Shown in pieces: positions 1-4,529 of a stretch of 18,125 bases of DNA. The stretch covers positions 1 through 18,125 of the forward strand of contig CAZFCY010000101.1 of assembly GCA_964517665.1 (NCBI GenBank), in the 5' to 3' direction. A model generated the notes under the pieces. The model had not been told where the DNA came from, did not search any database, and saw only the letters and a list, made by a program, of their open reading frames with translations. The translations under genes and the position numbers were made by a program. Each line of letters begins with the position of its first letter. Position 1 is the first letter of the stretch. The stretch is from Congregicoccus sp964517665 (GTDB lineage: Bacteria > Verrucomicrobiota > Verrucomicrobiia > Opitutales > Opitutaceae).

Positions 1-55
1 ATCCTTTCGTTTTGAATCGCCTTGTCCCGTGTCCAAAGAAATCGGTGGCGCTATA

Positions 56-172
56 CTAACAGGCTGCTGAAAAACTACATATAGCGCAATAATGCCACAT
101 GTAAATCGTTGAAGCTCAATGCCTGAGTTCTGGTGAATTTCCCGAAAGACGGCTTTTTCAGCAGCCTGCTAA
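56..172. mobile_element. MITE-like element with CTAA target duplication
   Basis: A 15-bp perfect inverted repeat, CAGGCTGCTGAAAAA at 60-74 and its reverse complement at 154-168, bounds a 109-bp segment with no coding capacity. The four bases CTAA occur directly outside both ends (56-59 and 169-172), which looks like a target-site duplication. Four-base CTAR duplications are known for the IS5 group of IS5-family elements, so this is most simply a non-autonomous IS5-type MITE. If only TA is taken as the duplication (57-58, 170-171), an IS630/Tc1-like origin is possible, with one mismatch in 16-bp ends. No transposase is present in the window. The element abuts the stop codon of the neighbouring minus-strand gene. 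Confidence 0.65.
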
Positions 173-745
173 TCACTCCCGGCTACCCGATTGGCCGTCT
201 TTCCTTAACTCTATTCCACCAAACGGCAGATCGATCCAGACTTCACCATAGTCGGACGCCCGGTAGTGGGGTCGAATCACCTTTTTCCCAAATACCGGTC
301 CGCTTCTCGTGAGATCGAGCAACAAACGAATCTCCCCTGTAGCGTCGCCCGCCAACTCCTTCCGCTTCCAGTCATAGGCGATGCTAATCAAGATCGTCGA
401 TTCGTCCCACTTGATGCGCGTTAGCTTCGGATAGCTCGCCTCCCACGCAAGGAGACTCACGGACCAAGCTCCGCATGAGATCGAGCGTGGGACCTCAAAC
501 TTCCACGCTAACTCGGCAATCGTTCCCGAAAGGTCGACACCATCAACCTTGGGATGCTGGCCGACGAACTCGCGGATGATCGACTCCAGTACCGTCCTAT
601 CAATCTCTCGCCAGATAGTTTCTGCCTCGGTCTTCCACTTCGCGTCGCGCTTCTCGATGTAGCCTCTCGGGAGATCGATCTGAAACGCCTGCGCTGCGCA
701 AAGACAGCAAAGGAACACGATGAGTGCCGCTAGAGATCGGTGCAT
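173..745 (-). CDS. hypothetical secreted protein, orphan
   Basis: 190-aa protein of unknown function. Residues 1-20 (MHRSLAALIVFLCCLCAAQA) look like a Sec signal peptide ending AQA, which is why I start at 745 and not further upstream, where the frame stays open but reads as Arg/Pro-rich noise. The mature part is a mixed alpha/beta soluble-looking protein with many Trp and charged residues and a single mature Cys near residue 91; I recognise no domain. The predicted location is periplasm or outside. Base composition is visibly less GC-rich than the neighbours. The stop codon (173-175) lies directly beside the target duplication of the MITE-like element, so the insertion could have set the present C-terminus. 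It is divergent from the triple TonB-C gene. The coding call rests on the signal peptide and an even amino-acid composition. Confidence 0.6.
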   Translation of the reverse strand: MHRSLAALIVFLCCLCAAQAFQIDLPRGYIEKRDAKWKTEAETIWREIDRTVLESIIREFVGQHPKVDGVDLSGTIAELAWKFEVPRSISCGAWSVSLLAWEASYPKLTRIKWDESTILISIAYDWKRKELAGDATGEIRLLLDLTRSGPVFGKKVIRPHYRASDYGEVWIDLPFGGIELRKDGQSGSRE

Positions 746-997
746 TTCTTGGCCAACGCCGAAGCTGACCGCCGCCGCCGGAGGGCTCAAGCCTGCGGTG
801 GAGTTCCCGACGGTGGCCGCGGCTCCGAGGCGTTCGGTCGGGCGCCTTGTTCGGCCTCTTTCTGGTGAAGAGCGAAAGGCGGCTTCCTGCTCCAAAGAGG
901 TCTGGACTGTCGGACCGTCCGACGGCCGGATTGTCAGCGGTGTTTCGTCGGTGCGGGCTCGGCAATGCTCTTGCCGCGGAGGCCGGCTGCTGGTGCG
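746..997. other. divergent intergenic region
   Basis: This 252-bp spacer lies between the orphan secreted gene (minus) and the triple TonB-C gene (plus), so promoters for both should be here. The only clear structure is the inverted repeat GTCGGA-CCG-TCCGAC at 909-923, which could be an operator or a small hairpin. Open frames across the region have no recognisable protein character. I could not assign convincing -35/-10 boxes. Confidence 0.4.
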
Positions 998-2113
998 ATG
1001 CGCGTCCGCATGAAACCCCGCGTGCCTGCCTTCTTGGCTGCGATGATCGCCGCTGTTTTCGCTGTCGTTATTGTTGTCCCGTTTGTCGACGGCGCTGAAC
1101 CCGAATTGAAGCAGGACGGCACGCCGCCGAAAGTGCTGTCGCGCGTGGAGCCGGTGTTTCCCTATAACATGAGTGCTGCGGGGCTCGCCGGAAACGTGAC
1201 GATCGGGTTTGTCGTGGACACCGAGGGCAGGGTGCGGGACACGCGCATCGTGCGGTCGAACAATCCGTGGTTCGAGCGGCCGGCGATCGAGGCGCTGCTG
1301 AAGTGGAAGTTCGAGCCGGCGGTCGTGGACGGGCGGAAGGTGAATACCCGCATGCAGATCCCGATCCAGTTTGTTCCGCGCCGTGGCGGAGGCGACTTGT
1401 GGCGGATGCAGAAAGGCAAGGACCACGAGAAGCTGCCGCCGGAGTTGCAGTGGGACAAGCCACCGGAGGCGGTGAGCACGGCTTTTCCCGTCTATCCGTT
1501 CGAGATGCTCCGCGACAAGGTGAACGCCAGGTTCAAGGTCGCGCTGCTGGTGGACCCGGCCGGGAAAGTGGCCGCCGTGAAACTCACCGGCGAGCCGGCG
1601 CCGGAGTTTGCCGGGGCTGTTCGCGCGATGGCGGCGATGTGGCAGTTCGAGCCGGCGAAGAAGAAAGGCGGCCAACCCTGCGCGGCGCTGATTGCCATCG
1701 AGCACGAATTTCGCGCGGATGGTCGCGGCACCGTGCCGGTGAGCGAGAGCGCGAAGGAGATTCTGCGGGAGCTTGGCCGGTCCGAGCCGCGGATCGCCGG
1801 CCTCGGGGCGCTCGATGCGGAGCCGAAGGATCTCTCGTTTCGCGATCTGCTCTATCCGCCGGAGTTGAAGTCACAAGGCGTGGAGGGAGAGGCGGCGATC
1901 GAGTTTTTCATCGATCGCCACGGCGATGTGCAGTTGCCGCGCATCGTCTCGGCCACGCACGAGGAGTTTGGCCACTTCGCGGCGATGATGGCGGCGTGCT
2001 GGCGTTTCGAGGCGCCGCGCAAGGACGGCAGGCCCGTGATCGTGCGCGCGCAGCGGAGGGTGAGTTTCAAGCTGAAGGCGAGTGAAGGGCGGGGACGGAC
2101 GAATGTAGAATGA
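998..2113 (+). CDS. secreted protein with three TonB C-terminal domains
   Basis: 371-aa protein belonging to the energy-transducer TonB family by its domains. After a short basic N-terminus and one hydrophobic segment (about residues 10-32; signal peptide or anchor), three TonB-C modules follow at about 44-125, 157-240 and 278-359. Each carries a VFPY/VYPF/LYPP-type motif, a 'D..G.V' turn and a W(K/Q/R)FE motif (WKFEPA, WQFEPA, WRFEAP). The Pro/Lys-rich periplasmic linker of classical TonB is absent and no exbB/exbD is nearby, so a direct role in energising receptors is uncertain; binding of outer-membrane or envelope partners is an alternative. The start is chosen at 998 because GGAGG lies at 978-982; ATGs at 965 and 1010 are alternatives. 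The stop codon TGA (2111-2113) lies inside the first unit of a tandem repeat. Confidence 0.8.
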   Translation: MRVRMKPRVPAFLAAMIAAVFAVVIVVPFVDGAEPELKQDGTPPKVLSRVEPVFPYNMSAAGLAGNVTIGFVVDTEGRVRDTRIVRSNNPWFERPAIEALLKWKFEPAVVDGRKVNTRMQIPIQFVPRRGGGDLWRMQKGKDHEKLPPELQWDKPPEAVSTAFPVYPFEMLRDKVNARFKVALLVDPAGKVAAVKLTGEPAPEFAGAVRAMAAMWQFEPAKKKGGQPCAALIAIEHEFRADGRGTVPVSESAKEILRELGRSEPRIAGLGALDAEPKDLSFRDLLYPPELKSQGVEGEAAIEFFIDRHGDVQLPRIVSATHEEFGHFAAMMAACWRFEAPRKDGRPVIVRAQRRVSFKLKASEGRGRTNVE

Positions 2114-2150
2114 TGAATGTAGAATGATGAATGTAGAATGATGAATGATG
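2101..2150. repeat. 14-bp tandem repeat (2 x 7) over a stop codon
   Basis: The unit GAATGTAGAATGAT occurs three times in a row (2101-2142), followed by the partial copy GAATGATG. The unit is itself two related heptamers, GAATGTA and GAATGAT. The first copy supplies the stop codon of the upstream TonB-C gene. TAG occurs at 2106, 2120 and 2134, one in each reading frame, and TGA also occurs in all three frames. The repeat is too short and has no spacers, so it is not CRISPR. Confidence 0.85.
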
Positions 2151-2293
2151 TATCCGAGCAGGATGACGAATCGCCCGAGCTGCTCGAAGGCATCGACGCC
2201 GGGCTGGGTTCGCTCGAGCAGAAGGGCGCGCGTCCCACCACGCGAGAAGCGCCATCCGAGAAGGCGCGGCGAAGGGCTGGAGAGTCGCGTTGA
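2141..2293 (+). pseudogene. antitoxin-like remnant (type II TA, plus strand)
   Basis: A 50-codon frame whose middle, residues 11-28 (SPELLEGIDAGLGSLEQK), resembles the C-terminal half of ParD/addiction-module antitoxins, in which an acidic helix 'ELL.GI..GL.SLE' precedes a basic tail. The ATG lies in the 14-bp tandem repeat and has no Shine-Dalgarno sequence, so the natural N-terminus (DNA-binding part) is probably lost. The stop (2291-2293) overlaps the start of a ParE-like frame in the way usual for toxin-antitoxin pairs. The family assignment is by eye and modest. It could alternatively be a small intact antitoxin with a noncanonical start. Confidence 0.4.
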
Positions 2294-2445
2294 GCGATGA
2301 GGCCGGGTTCGATCTCGGCAAGATCGTTCGCTTCGTCGCGCAGAAGGACGCCATCGCGGCTGAGGCCGCTCCTACGTTTTCTTCGATGCTCGGGATCTGT
2401 CGGCGGAGTTTCACTTTGTCTTTGAGGCCCAAGGGGCCGGGATGA
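2290..2445 (+). pseudogene. ParE-like toxin fragment, truncated by REP-like element
   Basis: A 51-codon frame beginning at TTG 2290, overlapping the stop of the antitoxin-like remnant. Residues 2-21 (SDEAGFDLGKIVRFVAQKDA) resemble the N-terminal helices of ParE/RelE-type toxins, where 'A..DL..IV.FIA..N' is typical. After that point the frame runs into a REP-like hairpin at 2354-2376 and loses all resemblance to the family; the beta-sheet and C-terminal catalytic or gyrase-binding part are missing. I read it as a dead toxin gene. No separate promoter is seen. Confidence 0.4.
2354..2376. repeat. REP-like hairpin followed by GCTCCT
   Basis: GCGGC (2356-2360), a TGAG loop, GCCGC (2365-2369), then TCCTACG. 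Short GC-rich hairpins followed by CGCTCCTAC are typical of dispersed REP-type elements. Related copies in this window are at 11143-11168 and 12407-12444. This copy marks the point where the ParE-like fragment loses homology. Confidence 0.55.
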
Positions 2446-2530
2446 AGGATGGCTGTCCCGTGGATTGGGCTGCGCGGTGTCGTGCCGCCAAGTGAATAGT
2501 CGTGCCGGTCCAGATCAGCTTGAAATCCAC
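2411..2530 (-). pseudogene. toxin N-terminus remnant (second TA module)
   Basis: A GTG-started 39-codon frame beginning inside the 3' end of the minus-strand antitoxin-like gene. It opens with VDFKLIWT, the usual first strand of ParE-family plasmid-stabilisation toxins, and the GTG/TGA overlap is the normal antitoxin-toxin junction. Beyond the eighth residue nothing resembles a toxin and the frame closes early. It therefore appears to be a disrupted toxin, convergent with the plus-strand remnant. Confidence 0.4.
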
Positions 2531-2715
2531 GAGGCGAGCCGGGTCTTGGTATCTTCATGGGACATCACTCTGTCGTTTCGGATGTCCTCTTCGGCCTCTT
2601 CGAGGGCAGCGAGAATCCGAACCTCTTCTTGAAGATCGTAATATGAGGCGTCTTCCGGAAGAGTCGCGAGCGCAAGCATCGCCTTCTGCTTGGGTGTCAC
2701 GGAAGAAATCGTCAC
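2515..2715 (-). CDS. antitoxin-like small protein
   Basis: 66-aa acidic protein starting at GTG 2715. The pattern is a short N-terminus with 'TPKQKAMLALATLPEDASY' and then a predicted long helix, 'VRILAALEEAEEDI..DRVMSHE', ending '..RLASWISS'. This resembles small addiction-module antitoxins in which 'GR..SHEE.K.RFA.W' closes the protein. Its stop overlaps a GTG that begins a ParE-like toxin start, but that toxin is truncated, so the antitoxin is probably orphaned. An alternative start is the GTG at codon 6. It is divergent from rlmJ, with only 72 bp between the two starts. The class is inferred from motif resemblance only. Confidence 0.6.
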   Translation of the reverse strand: MTISSVTPKQKAMLALATLPEDASYYDLQEEVRILAALEEAEEDIRNDRVMSHEDTKTRLASWISS

Positions 2716-2787
2716 GAAGCGAGGTTCGTCTGCAATTCTGCATTCTCTTGCTCAACGACCGTCGTCAGACATGCCGGAACCACGACA

Positions 2788-3648
2788 ATGAACTACCGAC
2801 ACAGCTTTCACGCGGGGAATTTCGGCGATGTATTGAAACACGCGCTGCTCGTGCCGCTCGTGCGCGGGATGCAGCGCAAGGAGAAGGGGTTCGTCTTCGT
2901 GGACACGCATGCGGGCGTGGCCGATTACGATCTCTCGGCGGCGCCGGCCGGGCGCACGCTGGAGTTCGAGAACGGCATCGGCCGGCTCTGGCGGGCGGCG
3001 GAAACGCCGGAGGTGTTGCGCGAGTTTCTCGATATCGTGCGCCACTATAACGAAGCGCGCGGCGCGGCGCCCGGCGAGCTGCGCTTTTATCCGGGCTCGC
3101 CGCGGATCGCCGAGGCGCTGTTGCGGCCGCGGGACCGGCTGGCGTTGAGCGAGCTGCATCCGGAGGACTTCGAGGTGCTGCGCGCCGCGTTTCGCGGGGC
3201 GCCGCGCGTGAGCGTGCAGCGGATCGATGCCTATTCGGCGATCCGCGCGCATCTGCCGCCGCCGGAGCGGCGCGCGCTGGTGCTGATCGATCCGCCCTAC
3301 GAGGATGCGAACGAGGTCTCGCGATTGCACGAGGGGCTCGAGATCGGTTTGCGGCGGCTGCCGGCGGGCACGTTTGCGATCTGGTTTCCGATCAAGGCTC
3401 GCTCGGCGACCGAGGCCTTCAAGGCCGTGCTGCAAACACTGCCGCTTCCGCCGACGCTTTCAGTCGAACTCACCGTGCGGCAGGACAACGCGCCGGACCG
3501 GCTCAACGGCAGCGGTCTGCTCGTCGTCAATCCGCCGTGGCAGATCGAGCGGGAACTCGAGCCGGTCGTCGCGGCGCTGCATCAGGCGCTCGCGGCAGAA
3601 CCCGGCGCGCGAGCCGGGCTCGAGTGGGTGGTGGAGGAGGAGAAGTAG
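2788..3648 (+). CDS. rlmJ: 23S rRNA (adenine(2030)-N6)-methyltransferase
   Basis: 286 aa, close to the 280-aa E. coli enzyme. It transfers a methyl group from SAM to N6 of A2030 of 23S rRNA, acting on naked or early-assembling rRNA in the cytoplasm. The family signature MNYRHSFHAGNFGDVLKHA opens the protein. The SAM-region 'FVDTHAG' is at residues 37-43 and the catalytic DPPY motif at 168-171 (LIDPPYED). 'FAIWFPIK' (196-203) and 'NGSGLLVVNPPW' (240-251) match the conserved C-terminal half. GGAA at 2776-2779 is a weak ribosome-binding site supporting ATG 2788. It is a single-gene unit, divergent from the orphan antitoxin. The TAG stop (3646-3648) is the first of a heptameric repeat tract. Confidence 0.95.
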   Translation: MNYRHSFHAGNFGDVLKHALLVPLVRGMQRKEKGFVFVDTHAGVADYDLSAAPAGRTLEFENGIGRLWRAAETPEVLREFLDIVRHYNEARGAAPGELRFYPGSPRIAEALLRPRDRLALSELHPEDFEVLRAAFRGAPRVSVQRIDAYSAIRAHLPPPERRALVLIDPPYEDANEVSRLHEGLEIGLRRLPAGTFAIWFPIKARSATEAFKAVLQTLPLPPTLSVELTVRQDNAPDRLNGSGLLVVNPPWQIERELEPVVAALHQALAAEPGARAGLEWVVEEEK

Positions 3649-3685
3649 CGAGTAGCGAGAAGTGAGTAGCGAGTAGGACGAGTGC
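3644..3685. repeat. heptanucleotide repeat tract over the rlmJ stop
   Basis: Seven-base units: AGTAGCG, AGTAGCG, AGAAGTG, AGTAGCG, AGTAGGA, then CGAGTGC as a degenerate unit. The rlmJ stop codon lies in the first unit. Stops in the sense strand fall at 3646, 3653, 3663, 3667 and 3674, which covers all three frames within 20 bp. Confidence 0.85.
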
Positions 3686-3730
3686 GGGAAGCGAGGGGCC
3701 GGCGGTGGGGCTGCGTGTCGAAGGTCGGAC

Positions 3731-3750
3731 TGATTGATGGCCGTCCAACG
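3731..3750 (+). repeat. 20-bp direct repeat, copy 1
   Basis: TGATTGATGGCCGTCCAACG is found exactly here and at 4495-4514. Partial similarity extends upstream (TCGAAGGTCGGAC here, TCGAACGTGGAG at copy 2). Both copies lie near AGTAGCG-type heptamer tracts. Confidence 0.85.
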
Positions 3751-3782
3751 GCGCGCTGATGGAACCGGCACAGCGGCGATGT

Positions 3783-3800
3783 CCTGCCCGGCGGGCAAGG
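3783..3800 (+). terminator. possible rlmJ terminator hairpin
   Basis: CCTGCCC, loop GGC, GGGCAAGG gives a 7-bp stem with one bulged A. The following bases (TTGTCTTGCGG) are only mildly T-rich, so intrinsic termination is possible but not compelling. It is the first stable stem downstream of rlmJ. Confidence 0.3.
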
Positions 3801-3905
3801 TTGTCTTGCGGCGCCTTTCCTCGAACCCTCTTTATTTTTTAAAGCCTTCTCTCGATTGCCGCGTTTCGAAGCGGGCTCAGGGGAACCGCACGGCACAGAA
3901 GGGAA

Positions 3906-3954
3906 TGAAGAGAACAAAGGACGAAGCGCATTCTTGCGCCCTTTATTCTCTTCA
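3906..3954. other. long hairpin of unknown role
   Basis: A 15-position stem pairs 3906-3920 with 3940-3954, with a single C/A mismatch on the plus strand that becomes G-U in a minus-strand RNA. Inside it is a second stem, GCGCA (3926-3930) and TGCGC (3935-3939) with loop TTCT, leaving a 5-nt bulge. There is no T-run for a terminator on the plus strand. It may be a small structured RNA, a processing site or a dispersed repeat. Confidence 0.5.
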
Positions 3955-3993
3955 CTGTCTTCTAGGCAAACAATCGAAGTTCATGTAGGGTTG

Positions 3994-4033
3994 CGGCGAA
4001 GCCGCGCCCGGTAGAGTGCGAACGGGCGCGGCC
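3994..4033 (+). other. two mutually exclusive stems before a membrane gene
   Basis: GCGGC-GAA-GCCGC (3994-4006) competes with a perfect 10-bp stem, GCCGCGCCCG (4002-4011) pairing with CGGGCGCGGC (4024-4033) across a 12-nt loop. The second arm ends 27 bp before ATG 4061. It could be a REP-type repeat or an attenuator-like leader; the sequence alone does not decide. Confidence 0.4.
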
Positions 4034-4060
4034 GCCGACTGCGCTCGCCCCTTTTGCCCC

Positions 4061-4426
4061 ATGTCCACCCCTGCAAAAGTCTTCTCGGGATTCGCCGCGT
4101 TTGTTCTGACGCTCGGCCTGGCCTTTCTCCTTCCACGCGTGTTTGCCGGCAACGAGACGGGACTTGCCGCCGGCGCGACCGCGGCGCTGGTCTTCCTCGG
4201 CTGTTTCGCCATCGCCGGCGTCCTGGGCATCGTTCTTCTTGTCCTGACGCTGCAGCATCGCGCGACGCTTGCCGGCGGAGCGAAACTGGCCGGACTGCTT
4301 CCCCTTCCCTTGCTCGTCGGCGTGTTTGGTCTTGTCGTGCTGCTCGCCCTTCAGAAGCAGCGCGAAAGCGCGCAGGCCGAGCCACCTCCGAAAGCGCTCG
4401 TGCCCACCAGCCCGGCATCACCGTGA
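4061..4426 (+). CDS. small membrane protein, three predicted helices
   Basis: 121-aa protein of unknown function. Hydrophobic segments lie at about residues 9-27, 38-63 and 76-97. A short hydrophilic, Pro-rich C-terminal tail (101-121) probably lies on one side of the inner membrane. ATG 4061 is preferred because upstream codons of the same frame encode a GC-rich hairpin region; there is no good Shine-Dalgarno sequence. No conserved motif is recognised. It stands alone, convergent with the helicase gene, with a 103-bp gap holding copy 2 of the 20-bp repeat. Being hydrophobic throughout supports that the frame is real. Confidence 0.6.
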   Translation: MSTPAKVFSGFAAFVLTLGLAFLLPRVFAGNETGLAAGATAALVFLGCFAIAGVLGIVLLVLTLQHRATLAGGAKLAGLLPLPLLVGVFGLVVLLALQKQRESAQAEPPPKALVPTSPASP

Positions 4427-4494
4427 ATACGACGGGAGTGAACCGGGGGAGCGGGCAGGCTTCACCGGCCGGATGGCTGTATTCGAACGTGGAG

Positions 4495-4514
4495 TGATTG
4501 ATGGCCGTCCAACG
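4495..4514 (+). repeat. 20-bp direct repeat, copy 2
   Basis: Exact second copy of TGATTGATGGCCGTCCAACG (first at 3731-3750). It directly adjoins the AGCGAGTAGCG tract that follows the helicase stop on the minus strand. Confidence 0.85.
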
Positions 4515-4529
4515 CTACTCGCTCCTTCT
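4513..4529 (-). repeat. short heptamer-type tract after the helicase stop
   Basis: Read on the minus strand, the helicase TGA is followed at once by AGAAGGAGCGAGTAGCG. This contains the same AGTAGCG/GAGCGAG words as the tract over the rlmJ stop, and adds an in-line TAG. It is too short to prove tandem structure on its own. Confidence 0.5.

Larger units (their letters stand above)
3649..4060. other. 412-bp intergenic region rich in repeats and hairpins
   Basis: No gene is supported here; the short frames have no codon or domain signal. The region holds the heptamer tract after rlmJ, copy 1 of a 20-bp direct repeat (3731-3750), a hairpin at 3783-3800, an AT-rich patch at 3828-3846, a long hairpin at 3906-3954, and overlapping stems at 3994-4033 directly before the small membrane-protein gene. 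Confidence 0.6.

Noticed and set aside
173..1705. Reading the orphan secreted gene as a 510-aa protein from 1705
   Set aside because: The upstream two thirds is Arg/Pro/His-rich antisense sequence to the TonB-C gene, and a clear signal peptide begins at 745.
2101..2150. CRISPR-like array
   Set aside because: The 14-bp units are directly adjacent, with no spacers and no cas genes.
2788..2830. Other starts for rlmJ
   Set aside because: The family N-terminus MNYRHSFHAGNFGDV is complete from 2788.
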